Notes: a model not told the origin generated them from the letters alone. Numbered from the stretch's first letter, positions 28,455 through 37,516 are shown. The stretch: DNA of 64,000 nt from Variovorax paradoxus (GCF_018614955.1 NZ_JAGGNV010000015.1:102906-166905), one strand, 5' to 3'. Translations and numbers: made by a program.

Positions 28455-29031
28455 CGCCCGCTCCCCGGCCGCGCTTCTTCTCGGTCGACACGCTGGCCGC
28501 ATTGCCGAAGCGGTCGACCAGCGGCTTGAAGCTCTCCGGTCGCTTGCGGCGCTTGGGCTCGACAACGTAGTGTTCCTCCACGAAGGCGCGCAGCCACGCG
28601 ACCACCTCCCAGGGCGCCGGCACCTGCTCGACGTTCTCTTGCGCATCGAGCCAGCGGCCCGCTTCGTTGTAGCTCAGCGTCACCGTCAGCGGCCGCGCGA
28701 TCGGCTCCGGCGCGAGGCTCGCCTCTTCTTCCATGCGCCACATCACGAACCAGCAGGGCGCGGGCGTTGTTGCGTTGAGCTGGTAACCCTCTGCTTCATC
28801 GCGAAACAATTCGACCTGGAAACCGGGGTGCAGCCAGCGCTGCGCGCCCTCGTCGTCGCGCAAGAGGCGCGGCGCGTCGCCGAAGCCGGGCTCGTCGGGC
28901 ACGACCTGGTCGAGCGTCCAGCGCCAGGGCTGCCAGTGGCTCGACGGGCCGTGGAGCCGCTCGCGCCGCATCACGACCGCCACGGCGAGACCAGGGTGTG
29001 CGCCCTCGGATGGGGTTTCGGATGGGTCCAT
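28447..29031 (-). CDS. DUF3305 domain protein
   Basis: 194 residues, cytosolic, no signal peptide. The conserved start VAVVMRRERLHGPSSHWQPW and the WFVMWRMEEE core are the DUF3305 pattern. The tail is Lys/Arg-rich (KKRGRG). It is the first gene of the membrane formate dehydrogenase island on the minus strand. The function is unknown; constant linkage with DUF3306 and formate dehydrogenase suggests a maturation role. Confidence 0.85.
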   Translation of the reverse strand: MDPSETPSEGAHPGLAVAVVMRRERLHGPSSHWQPWRWTLDQVVPDEPGFGDAPRLLRDDEGAQRWLHPGFQVELFRDEAEGYQLNATTPAPCWFVMWRMEEEASLAPEPIARPLTVTLSYNEAGRWLDAQENVEQVPAPWEVVAWLRAFVEEHYVVEPKRRKRPESFKPLVDRFGNAASVSTEKKRGRGAGDV

Positions 29032-29105
29032 GCGGCGGACGATAGCCGATGCACCGCCGGCGACACGCAAGCGGGGTTTCGCGCCGGCGCAGCCGCCTTG
29101 CACGC

Positions 29106-30242
29106 TCAAAGGCGGACCTTGCCGTCCTGCGTCAGCATCGACAGGTCGACGTAGCTCGATGCCGCGTGATTGCGGGCGCTGAAGTCGACGCGGAAGCCGC
29201 CGAAGTCGAAGTTCTGGATCGACTCCAGGCCGGCGACCAGCGCATCGCGCGTCGGCGCCCGGCCGGCGCGGCGAAGTCCCTCGGCCAGCACCTTGGCGGC
29301 CACGTAACCTTCCATGCTCGAATAGTTGGGCTTGGCGTCGGGGCCGGCCTTGCGCGCGGCCTCCAGGTACTCGCGCGAGATCGGCGTGTTGGTCGAGAAC
29401 GGCGAGGGCATCACCTGGCTGACCATGATGCCGCGGGCTTCCTTGCCGAGCTCGTCGCCCAATGCCTCGGTACCGACGAAAGAAACGTTGAAGAAGGTGC
29501 CGCCGTAGCCGGCCTTGCGCGCTTCGCGGATGAAGGCCGCGCAAGCCTTGTAGGCGCCGATCTGCACCACGGCCGTGGGGGCCGCGGCCGTGATGTCTTT
29601 CACCGCCTGCGCCACGTTCACCGAATTGCGCTCGACCTTGCCCACGGCCACCGGCTCCAGGGCGAGCGGCTTGAGCGCGCGCTTCACGCCCTCCAGCCCG
29701 GCCTGGCCGTAGGCATCGTTCTGGTGGAACACGGCGATCTTGCGCAGGCCCAGCGAGGTGAGCTGCTTCACGATCAGCGCGGTCTCGTCGTAGTAGGAGG
29801 CACGGACGTGGAACACCGTCTTGCGGAAGGGCTCGCGCAGGGCCTCGGCACCGGTGAACGGGCCGAAGAACGGGATCTTCGCCGCGTCCACCAGCGGCAT
29901 CGCTGCCAGGCAGGTGGGCGTGCCGACGTAGCCGAAGAGCGCGAAGACATCGTCCTTGATGAGCTTGTCGGTGTTCGCCTTGCAGCGCTCGGGCTCGTAG
30001 CCGTCATCGAGCGTGCGCAATTCGATGCTGCGGCCGTTGATGCCGCCCGAGGCATTGAGCGCATCGAAGAAGATGCGCGCGCCCTTGTTCATCTGGATGC
30101 CCAGCTGCTCGGCCGGGCCGCTGAATGCGGCCGATTGCCCGAGCACGATGCGTGCGGGTTGGGCCCAGGCCGGGAGTGCCAGCGCGGCGCTGGCGGCGGC
30201 AAGGCGCTGGATCGCGTGCCGGCGTTGAATGGGTTTTTCCAT
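29106..30242 (-). CDS. Branched-chain amino-acid type (LivK-like) ABC binding protein
   Basis: 378 residues. An N-terminal signal (RRHAIQRLAAASAALALPAWA, processed near residue 27) exports a periplasmic type I binding protein. Motifs include IVLGQSAAFSGPAEQLG, GINGRSIEL, LDDGYEP and a C-terminal YVAAKVLAEGLRRAG. No permease or ATPase gene is near, so it is an orphan that shares a transporter or serves as a sensor. The ligand may be an amino acid or an aromatic acid. Its upstream region holds nested inverted repeats (listed separately). Confidence 0.9.
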   Translation of the reverse strand: MEKPIQRRHAIQRLAAASAALALPAWAQPARIVLGQSAAFSGPAEQLGIQMNKGARIFFDALNASGGINGRSIELRTLDDGYEPERCKANTDKLIKDDVFALFGYVGTPTCLAAMPLVDAAKIPFFGPFTGAEALREPFRKTVFHVRASYYDETALIVKQLTSLGLRKIAVFHQNDAYGQAGLEGVKRALKPLALEPVAVGKVERNSVNVAQAVKDITAAAPTAVVQIGAYKACAAFIREARKAGYGGTFFNVSFVGTEALGDELGKEARGIMVSQVMPSPFSTNTPISREYLEAARKAGPDAKPNYSSMEGYVAAKVLAEGLRRAGRAPTRDALVAGLESIQNFDFGGFRVDFSARNHAASSYVDLSMLTQDGKVRL

Positions 30243-30244
30243 CG

Positions 30245-30286
30245 AGTAAGTGAGTCAGGCGCTCATGTAACGAGTCGTCACTTACT
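30245..30286 (-). promoter_or_regulatory. Nested inverted repeats ahead of the LivK-like gene
   Basis: A perfect 9-bp inverted repeat AGTAAGTGA (30245-30253) / TCACTTACT (30278-30286) with a 24-nt spacer lies directly upstream of the ATG. A second small palindrome TTAC-T-GTAA (30282-30290) and two GTAAC repeats overlap it. This is the layout of a repressor site (TetR- or FadR-like) or of a 5'-UTR hairpin; which one cannot be told from sequence. Confidence 0.5.
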
Positions 30287-30310
30287 GTAACGGAAAATCG
30301 ACGCGCCCAA

Positions 30311-30320
30311 GGGTTAACCC
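30311..30320. other. 10-bp perfect palindrome GGGTTAACCC
   Basis: A perfect palindrome in the gap between the LivK-like gene start and the end of the lyase-like gene. It could be a binding site for a dimeric regulator or chance; no T tract follows, so it is not a terminator. Confidence 0.3.
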
Positions 30321-30344
30321 TAGATCGAAGCGTCGTCCGACGCC

Positions 30345-32612
30345 TCAGGCCGCGAGTGCCGCAATCTCGGCTGCGCTCAACGCGCCGCTGTAGATGCGAA
30401 GGTCCTGCATGCGCCCATTGAAGCAAGGGTCGGCCGGGTACTGCGAGCGGCCGAGCCAGTTCTGGGTGGTGTCGCCGAGCTGGAAGGGCGCGAGCGCAAT
30501 CGCATTGTTGCTGCCGGCAGCCACGCCATCGACGTACAGCGTGCCGGTGGTGCCCGACAGCGTGACCGCCAGGTGCACCCAGCGGCCGGTGGGCAAGGCG
30601 CTCGTCGCCACGATGCTCTGCTCGCCGTACCAGGTGGTGCCGGTCACGGTGAAGCGCATCGAGCCGCCGGCATCGCGCGGCAGCAGTGCGAGGTAAGCGA
30701 TGTCGCTGGAGCCGAAGTCGAACACGCGGGTGTTGGTGACGGCGGCGTTCCAGTGCACCCACACCGCGATCGTGAAGTCGCCCAGGGTGGAGAGCACACC
30801 GGTGGGCAGCGCGAGGTGGCCGCTGCTGCCGTCGAGCGCCAGCGCGCGGCCGCTGCTGCGGCCTTCGCCCCAGCTGGCGCCGCCCTGCAGCGTGCCGCTT
30901 TGGCCGTTGCCGCTGCCATCGGTGGCCGTGGTTCCGCTCGCCGCATCCAGCGGCAGTTGCGCGCGCAACTCGCCGGGCAAGGCCACGCGCGCCACGTTGG
31001 AGACGCTGCTCTCGCCGCTTGCGCTGACCGCGGTGACGACGTAGTGCCAGACGCCGTTGCCCGGCGTGTCGGTGTAGGTGCGAGGGTCGGTGACGCTGGC
31101 GACGTTGGCGAAAGGCCCGTTCGCCGAAGTGCCTCGCTTGACCTTGTAGCTCGTCGCGCCTGCGCTGCCCCACCACGACAGCAGTACCTGGCCGGCGGTG
31201 AGGTAGGCCGTGAGGCCGCTGGGCGGCGTGCCCGCGGCTGCTGGATCGCGGCTGTAGGTCAGCGTGCCGAAGCTCGGCTGGTCGCCGCCCCATTCGCTGC
31301 GCTCGGGGCGTATCTGGGCGGCGATGGTCGCCACCCAGGGCGCCGCAAGCCCCTTGCGATTGACGTAGTGGTTGTAGATCGACTCCCAGCACGGGCGCAG
31401 GTTGGGCTGCCCGGCCGTCGAGACCACGGTGAAAGTCCCCTGCCTGTTGACATAGGTCGAGAACGGCGGCGAGTAGTACTGGCCGTTGCCGTCCTGCAGG
31501 TTCGACATGGCCACGTACTCGGCGGCGGCGAGCAAGCGGTTGTTGCCGTAGCCGTACAGGTCCTCGCCCTGGCTCCAGGCCATTTCGCACAGCAGGCCGG
31601 TCAGCGCCATGCCGAGCGTGGAGTGTCCCTGGTCGCGGCCGCTTTCCTGCCATTGCCCCAGGTAGCCGGGGTGGAGCATGTAGACGTTGTGTGCCGCCGC
31701 GCCGTTGCCGCGGCCGGTCTTGTAGTAGGCGATGGCCTCGTCGTAGAGGTCGGTGCGATCGCAGAAGACGCCGATGGCCAGGATGGCGCAGATGTTGCAC
31801 AGATCCCAGTTGGCCCAGTAGTTGGTGATGTTCGCGCCGTTATGGTTGAGCAGGAAGTCGTGGCTCAGCGGATAGAACACCTCCAGCAGCAGCTTCTGGA
31901 AGCGCGCGACGCCTTCGGACGACCAGCCCGGATAGCTGCGCATCGTCTCGGCCGCATTGGCCCACTGGTATCCGTAGATGCCGGCGGCCAGGAAGCGGTC
32001 GGCGTTGCCGTTGAGTGCCGTCATCGTCGACGACCATGCGTCGAGGTATTGCACCGCCAGGTCCGCGTAGGCGGTGTTGCCGGAGACCTTCCAGCGCAGC
32101 GCGAACTGGTAGGCGCGCTCCATGTCCTCGACCATGGTGCGGTGGTTCTCGCCGTCGCCGCCGCGCACCACCGTTGCCAGCGGGACGGGCGCGCGGCCGA
32201 GCTGGGCACGGCTGCTGGAGGTGAGCGCATTCCAGCCGTCGACCCAGGGTTGGGCGCCGGCCGCGATTTTGGTTCGCATGCGCTCGAAATCGGCCTCGGT
32301 GTGCAGCAGGCCGGGATGCGTGAACTTTCGCGCTTGCGAGGTCGAGGTCGAGTTGGCGACAGGCTCGGTCGCAGCGACTTCGGTGGACGTGGCCGTCGAA
32401 GTCGCCGCATTCTGTTGCGTGCTGCCAAGGGCGCCGGCACTGCCGAACCCGCCGCTCCCGCCGTCTCCGCAGCCCGCGGCTCCGAGGGCTGCAAAGCTCA
32501 CCGCACCCACGCAGAAGAGGCGGCGATCCAATGAAATGTTGTTGTCGTTTTCTGGCTGGTCCACGTTTGACTTGGCGTTGTGATGTGCTGGATAAGTTAC
32601 AGCCAGCAACAT
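30345..32612 (-). CDS. Alginate-lyase-like lipoprotein with Fn3 and LamG domains
   Basis: 755 residues from the ATG at 32612. An export signal DRRLFCVGAVSFAALGAAGC (Tat-like, Cys near residue 48) suggests a surface lipoprotein, followed by a Ser/Thr linker. An all-helical alginate-lyase-type domain (about 95-430) begins HPGLLHTEADFERMR and includes NHNGANITNYWANWDLCN and GRDQGHSTLG. A fibronectin type III domain (about 450-540, GLTAYLTAGQVLLSW) and a C-terminal LamG/concanavalin-like domain (about 545-755, WVHLAVTLSG) follow. It probably degrades an acidic polysaccharide outside the cell. Start uncertain: no clear ribosome-binding site. Confidence 0.82.
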   Translation of the reverse strand: MLLAVTYPAHHNAKSNVDQPENDNNISLDRRLFCVGAVSFAALGAAGCGDGGSGGFGSAGALGSTQQNAATSTATSTEVAATEPVANSTSTSQARKFTHPGLLHTEADFERMRTKIAAGAQPWVDGWNALTSSSRAQLGRAPVPLATVVRGGDGENHRTMVEDMERAYQFALRWKVSGNTAYADLAVQYLDAWSSTMTALNGNADRFLAAGIYGYQWANAAETMRSYPGWSSEGVARFQKLLLEVFYPLSHDFLLNHNGANITNYWANWDLCNICAILAIGVFCDRTDLYDEAIAYYKTGRGNGAAAHNVYMLHPGYLGQWQESGRDQGHSTLGMALTGLLCEMAWSQGEDLYGYGNNRLLAAAEYVAMSNLQDGNGQYYSPPFSTYVNRQGTFTVVSTAGQPNLRPCWESIYNHYVNRKGLAAPWVATIAAQIRPERSEWGGDQPSFGTLTYSRDPAAAGTPPSGLTAYLTAGQVLLSWWGSAGATSYKVKRGTSANGPFANVASVTDPRTYTDTPGNGVWHYVVTAVSASGESSVSNVARVALPGELRAQLPLDAASGTTATDGSGNGQSGTLQGGASWGEGRSSGRALALDGSSGHLALPTGVLSTLGDFTIAVWVHWNAAVTNTRVFDFGSSDIAYLALLPRDAGGSMRFTVTGTTWYGEQSIVATSALPTGRWVHLAVTLSGTTGTLYVDGVAAGSNNAIALAPFQLGDTTQNWLGRSQYPADPCFNGRMQDLRIYSGALSAAEIAALAA

Positions 32613-32683
32613 ATATGCCAGTCCGTCGCGCCAGGATCCTCCAGCAGGGCCGCACCTGGCATGCATGTCCGCGGCGCGCCCTG

Positions 32684-32702
32684 CGGCGTCAGAAAGACGC
32701 CG
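32684..32702 (-). other. Hairpin downstream of fdsA
   Basis: A 7-bp perfect stem CGGCGTC/GACGCCG with a 5-nt loop lies 36-54 nt after the fdsA stop on the transcript. There is no clear T run behind it, so it is at most a weak terminator or an mRNA 3'-end stabiliser. Confidence 0.35.
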
Positions 32703-32737
32703 AATATGCCAAAAATGTCACATCACGATGCCGCTTC

Positions 32738-35629
32738 TCAGTGCGCCGTCGCCGCTTCCCCCGTTGCCACCGCGCCGGTTCCATAGCCCGCCGCCGCTAC
32801 CGGCGTGCCGCCGCGCAGCACCTTCACCGCGCAGTACTTGAACTCCGGGATCTTGCCCATCGGATCGAGCGCCGCATTGGTCATCAGGTTGGCTGCCGCC
32901 TCGTAATAGGCGAAGGGCACGAACACCGCGCCGTTCGGGGTGCCATCGTCGCGGCGCACGTGGATCGCCACCTCGCCGCGGCGCGAGCGGATCGTGACCA
33001 CGTCGCCCGCCTGCAGGCCCAGGGTTTCCAGGTCGCCCTGGTTCATCGACGCGGTGGCCATCGGCTCCAGCGCATCGAGCACGGAGGCGCGGCGCGTCAT
33101 GCTGCCGGTGTGCCAGTGCTCCAGCTGCCGGCCGGTGATCAGCACGAAGGGGTACTCGGCATCGGGCCGCTCGTTGGCCGGAATGATGTCGGCCGGCACC
33201 AGCTTCACGCGGCCGTCGGCGGTCGGGAAGTCGTCGATGAAGACGGTCGGCTGGCCCGGGTCGTCCGCGTCCAGGCAGGGGTAGGTCACGCTCGATTCGC
33301 GCTGCAGCCGCTCCCAGGTGATGCCGCTGATGGCGGCATGCATGGCCTGGCGCATCTCTTCGTAGACGGCGGCCACGCCGGACTCCTCGCCTACGTAGTT
33401 CCATTGCAAGCCCATGCGTTGCGCGATCTGCTGAATGATCCAGAGATCGGGCTTCGCATCGCCCGGCGGGTTCAACGCCTTCTTGCCGAGCTGCACCATG
33501 CGGTCGGTGTTGCTGACCGTGCCGGTCTTCTCGGGCCAGGCGGTGGCGGGCAGCACCACGTCGGCCAGCCACGCGGTCTCGGTCATGAAGATGTCCTGCA
33601 CCACCAGGTGCTCCAGGCTCGCGAGCGCATGGCGTGCGTGGTTGAGATCGGGGTCGCTCATCGCCGGGTTCTCGCCCATGATGTACATGCCGCGGATCTT
33701 GTGCGGATCGCTGTCCGGCGCCAGCGCCTTGTGCATGATCTCGACCACCGTGTAGCCCGGCTTCTCGTCGAGCGGCATGCCCCAGAAGTTCTCGAACCAC
33801 GCGTGCACGCCCGGGTTGTCGACGCGCTGGTAGTTGGGGAACATCATCGGGATCAGCCCCGCATCGCTCGCGCCCTGCACGTTGTTCTGGCCGCGCAGCG
33901 GATGCAGGCCGGAGCCGGGCTTGCCGATCTGGCCGGTGACCGTGACCAGCGCGATCAGGCAGCGCGCGTTGTCGGTGCCGTGCACGTGCTGGCTGATGCC
34001 CATGCCCCACAGCACCATCGCGCCCTTCGCCTTGGCGAAGGCACGGGCCACTTCGCGCAACGTCTCGGCCGGGATGCCGCAGATCGGCGCCATCGCCTCG
34101 GGGCTGTAGCCCTTGACGTTCTCGCGCAGCGCCTCGAAGTTGCTGGCGCGCTCGCGCACGAAAGCCTCGTCGACCAGGCCTTCGTCGATCACCGCATGGA
34201 TCAGCGCATTGAGCATGGCGACGTCGGTGTCAGCCTTGAACTGCAAGGTGCGCCAGGCGTGCTTGCCGATGTCGGTGACGCGCGGGTCGGCCAGCACGAT
34301 CTTGGCGCCGCGCTTGGCGGCGTTCTTCATCCAGGTGGCGGCCACCGGATGGTTGGCGGTGGGGTTGGAGCCGATGATGAAGATCAGGTCCGCGTGCTCC
34401 ACGTCGTTGACCTGGTTGCTCACCGCGCCCGAGCCTACGCCTTCGAGCAGCGCCGCCACGCTGGAGGCATGGCACAGCCGCGTGCAATGGTCGACGTTGT
34501 TGCTGCCGAAGCCGGTGCGCACCAGCTTCTGGAACAGGTAGGCCTCTTCGTTGCTGCCCTTGGCCGAGCCGAAGCCGGCCAGCGCCTTCTTGCCGTGCGT
34601 GTCGCGCAGGCTCTTGAGCTTGCCGGCGGTGAGCGCGAGCGCTTCTTCCCAGCTGGCCTCGCGGAACGCGTCGTGCCAGTCGCCGGGCCGCGGTGCGTCG
34701 TTGAAGTCCTTGGGGACGCCGGGCTTGCGGATCAAGGGCTTGGTCAGGCGCTGCGGATGGTGCGCATAGTCGAAGCCGAAGCGGCCCTTGACGCAGAGCC
34801 GGCTGTGGTTGGCCGGGCCGTCGCGGCCGTCGACGCTGACGATCTTCTCGTCCTTGACGTTGTAGGTGATCAGGCAGCCCACGCCGCAGAAGGGGCAGAC
34901 CGAATCGACCTTGCGGTCGACCTGCTGCGAGCCGATCCGCGTCTTCGGCATCAGGGCGCCCGTCGGGCAGGCCTGCACGCATTCGCCGCAGGCCACGCAG
35001 GTGCTGTCGCCCATCGGATCGTCGAGGTCGAACACGATCTTCGAATCGCCGCCGCGCATCGCGTAACCGATCACGTCGTTGACCTGTTCCTCGCGGCAGG
35101 CCCGCACGCAGCGGTTGCACTGGATGCAGGCGTCGAGGTTGACGGCCATCGCAGGATGCGAGACATCGGACTTCGGCTGCTCGCGGCGCAGGGCCTTGAG
35201 TTCGGGGCGGACTTCGATGCCGAGGCGTTCGGCCCATTCGCTGAGCTCGCCGTGCTGGCCGGCGGATGGGCCGCCCTCCTCGTCGTTCCACTTGTAGCCC
35301 TCATCCGGCATGTCCGACAGCAGCATCTCGACCACCATCTTCTGGCTCTTCAGCGCCCGCTCGCTGTTCGCCTGCACCTCCATGCCGGCCGTCGCGTTGC
35401 GGCAGCAGCTCGGCGCCAGCGTGCGCTCGCCCTTCACCTCGACCACGCAGGCGCGGCAGTTGCCGTCGGGGCGCAGGCCCTCCTTGTAGCAAAGGTGCGG
35501 GATGTCGACGCCGTGGCGCTGCGCGGCCTGAAGAATGGTTTCGCCTTCGAAGGCCTGGACGGCGCGGCCGTCGAGCTTGAACTCGATGGTCTGCGGGATC
35601 ACTTCGGCAAGTCGTGTGGGAGCGTTCAC
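32738..35629 (-). CDS. fdsA: NAD-dependent formate dehydrogenase alpha subunit
   Basis: 963 residues from the GTG at 35629. An N-terminal [2Fe-2S] ferredoxin domain (CYKEGLRPDGNCRAC...C) precedes two [4Fe-4S] motifs, CIQCNRCVRACREEQ and CVACGECVQACPTG. A further cluster motif, CPFCGVGCLITYNV, opens the bis-MGD domain. The likely metal ligand is the Cys of DHCTRLCHASS. It oxidises formate in the cytosol and feeds electrons to the flavin subunit. GTG overlaps the stop of the fdsGB fusion gene. No fdsC or fdsD follows; an alginate-lyase-like gene does. Confidence 0.96.
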   Translation of the reverse strand: MNAPTRLAEVIPQTIEFKLDGRAVQAFEGETILQAAQRHGVDIPHLCYKEGLRPDGNCRACVVEVKGERTLAPSCCRNATAGMEVQANSERALKSQKMVVEMLLSDMPDEGYKWNDEEGGPSAGQHGELSEWAERLGIEVRPELKALRREQPKSDVSHPAMAVNLDACIQCNRCVRACREEQVNDVIGYAMRGGDSKIVFDLDDPMGDSTCVACGECVQACPTGALMPKTRIGSQQVDRKVDSVCPFCGVGCLITYNVKDEKIVSVDGRDGPANHSRLCVKGRFGFDYAHHPQRLTKPLIRKPGVPKDFNDAPRPGDWHDAFREASWEEALALTAGKLKSLRDTHGKKALAGFGSAKGSNEEAYLFQKLVRTGFGSNNVDHCTRLCHASSVAALLEGVGSGAVSNQVNDVEHADLIFIIGSNPTANHPVAATWMKNAAKRGAKIVLADPRVTDIGKHAWRTLQFKADTDVAMLNALIHAVIDEGLVDEAFVRERASNFEALRENVKGYSPEAMAPICGIPAETLREVARAFAKAKGAMVLWGMGISQHVHGTDNARCLIALVTVTGQIGKPGSGLHPLRGQNNVQGASDAGLIPMMFPNYQRVDNPGVHAWFENFWGMPLDEKPGYTVVEIMHKALAPDSDPHKIRGMYIMGENPAMSDPDLNHARHALASLEHLVVQDIFMTETAWLADVVLPATAWPEKTGTVSNTDRMVQLGKKALNPPGDAKPDLWIIQQIAQRMGLQWNYVGEESGVAAVYEEMRQAMHAAISGITWERLQRESSVTYPCLDADDPGQPTVFIDDFPTADGRVKLVPADIIPANERPDAEYPFVLITGRQLEHWHTGSMTRRASVLDALEPMATASMNQGDLETLGLQAGDVVTIRSRRGEVAIHVRRDDGTPNGAVFVPFAYYEAAANLMTNAALDPMGKIPEFKYCAVKVLRGGTPVAAAGYGTGAVATGEAATAH

Positions 35630-37434
35630 GCGATCTCCTCGGGGAAATACTTCTGGATGCAGCGGATCGGATTGGGCGCGGCCTGCCCGAGGCCGCAAAT
35701 CGATGCGTCGCCCATGACCTGGGCGAGGTCTTCCAGCGTGGCGTTGTCCCACACCGGCACCTGCATCAGCGCCGCCGCCTTGGCGGTGCCGACGCGGCAG
35801 GGCGTGCACTGGCCGCAGCTCTCGTGCTCGAAGAAACGCATCATGTTGAGCGCCGCATCGCGTGCGCGATCGTGCTGGCTCAGCACCATCACGGCGGCCG
35901 AGCCGATGAAGCAGCCGTAGGGCTGCAGCGTGTCGAAATCCAGCGGGATGTCGTTCATCGAGGCCGGCAGGATGCCGCCCGAGGCGCCCCCGGGCAGGTA
36001 GGCGTAGAGCGTGTGGCCGTCGAGCATGCCGCCGCAGTATTCGTCGATCAGCTCCTGCACCGTGATGCCCGCCGGCGCGAGCTTGACGCCGGGGTTCTTG
36101 ACGCGCCCGCTGACGCTGAAGCTGCGCAAGCCCTTGCGCCCGTGGCGGCCGAAGCCGCTGAACCACTGCGGTCCTTTCTCGACGATGTCGCGCACCCAGT
36201 AGAGCGTCTCGAAGTTGTGCTCCAGCGTCGGCCGGCCGAACAGGCCGACCTGCGCGATGTAGGGCGGGCGCATGCGCGGTTCGCCGCGCTTGCCCTCGAT
36301 GCTCTCGATCATCGCGGACTCCTCGCCGCAGATGTAGGCGCCGGCGCCGCGCCGCAGCTCGATGCGCGGCAGTACGCACGGCGGGTCGGCCTTGAGCTTG
36401 GCCAGCTCGGCCTCGAGCAGCCGGCGGCAGTCGTGGTATTCGTCGCGCAGGTAGATGTAGCAGGCCTCGGTGCCGACCACCTGCGCCGCCACCAGCAGCC
36501 CTTCGAGGAAGCGGTGCGGATCGCGCTCGAGGTAGGTGCGGTCCTTGAAGGTGCCGGGCTCGCCCTCGTCGATGTTGACGGCCATCAGCCGCGGCGCCGG
36601 CTGCTCGCGCACGATGCGCCACTTGCGGCCGGCCGGAAAGCCCGCGCCGCCGAGGCCGCGCAGGCCCGAGTCTTCCATCGCCTTGATGACGGCCTCGGCA
36701 TCGTGCTCGCCGTTGACCAGCGCGGCCGCGAGCGCATAGCCGCCGTTGGCGCGGTAGGTGGCGTAGTCGGTGAAGGCGGGGATTTCCGCGATGCCCTCGG
36801 GCGGCGGCGAGACGCTTTTTTCGGCCAGCGCCGCCGGCACGAAGTTGAAGGTCTCGCGCGCTGCCGGCCTGGCGTCCAGCGCCTGCAGCAGCCGGTCGGT
36901 GGTTGCCAGCGGCACGGCACGCTGGTGCACCGCCGCGGCCGGCGCCTGCTCGCAGCGGCCGATGCAGGGCGCCGAGATCACGCGCACGTCGTCGCGGCCG
37001 GCCGCGCCCAGCAGCGCAGGCAGCCGAGCGAGCAGGTCCTGCGCGCCGGCCAGTTCGCAAGCCAGGCCGTCGCAGACGCGCACCGTGAGCCCGGGTGCCT
37101 GCTCGTCGCCGCGCAGCACTTCGAAGTGGTGATAGAAGGTCGCGACCTCGTAGACCTCGGCCATCGGGATGTTCGTGAGCGAGGCCAGCGCCACCAGGTG
37201 GCGGTCGTGCAGACCGCCGTGCGCATCGTTGAGCAGGTGCAGCTGCTCGATCAGCAGGTCGCGCCGCCAGCCGTCATCGGGCCGCGGGCCGATGAGCGCG
37301 CGCACCTCCGCAAGCGCTTCGGTCTCGGGCTGGCGCCCCTTGAGCTTGCTCTTGCGGCGGATGCGCTCGCGCAGTTGATCGGGGGTCGCGAGCGGGATCG
37401 CCTGGACGGCGTTCTGGGTGCCTGGGTAGTTCAT
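35626..37434 (-). CDS. NAD-dependent formate dehydrogenase gamma-beta fusion (FdsG-FdsB)
   Basis: 602 residues. The N-terminal third is NuoE/FdsG-like: a thioredoxin-fold [2Fe-2S] domain with CDGLACE and CIGRCEQAP. The rest is NuoF/FdsB-like: the FMN/NADH loop RGLGGAGFPAGRKW, NIDEGEPGTFKDR, GAGAYICGEESA and the C-terminal [4Fe-4S] motif ESCGQCTPCRVG. In Cupriavidus these are two genes; here they are one protein, joined near residue 195. It passes electrons from FdsA to NAD. First gene of the fds operon, with a clear dyad in the upstream gap. Confidence 0.94.
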   Translation of the reverse strand: MNYPGTQNAVQAIPLATPDQLRERIRRKSKLKGRQPETEALAEVRALIGPRPDDGWRRDLLIEQLHLLNDAHGGLHDRHLVALASLTNIPMAEVYEVATFYHHFEVLRGDEQAPGLTVRVCDGLACELAGAQDLLARLPALLGAAGRDDVRVISAPCIGRCEQAPAAAVHQRAVPLATTDRLLQALDARPAARETFNFVPAALAEKSVSPPPEGIAEIPAFTDYATYRANGGYALAAALVNGEHDAEAVIKAMEDSGLRGLGGAGFPAGRKWRIVREQPAPRLMAVNIDEGEPGTFKDRTYLERDPHRFLEGLLVAAQVVGTEACYIYLRDEYHDCRRLLEAELAKLKADPPCVLPRIELRRGAGAYICGEESAMIESIEGKRGEPRMRPPYIAQVGLFGRPTLEHNFETLYWVRDIVEKGPQWFSGFGRHGRKGLRSFSVSGRVKNPGVKLAPAGITVQELIDEYCGGMLDGHTLYAYLPGGASGGILPASMNDIPLDFDTLQPYGCFIGSAAVMVLSQHDRARDAALNMMRFFEHESCGQCTPCRVGTAKAAALMQVPVWDNATLEDLAQVMGDASICGLGQAAPNPIRCIQKYFPEEIA

Positions 37435-37516
37435 TGCCTCGGCCGTTGTTGCGGACTGTCCGGCCGCGCGAAGGCACGGCCTGCCCAACTGTCGCCCCGC
37501 TTGCGGTTTTCGGCAA

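Noticed and set aside
32531..35920. A 1129-codon open frame on the plus strand opposite fdsA
   Set aside because: It is the shadow of fdsA; Arg/Ala/His-rich composition and no known domain.
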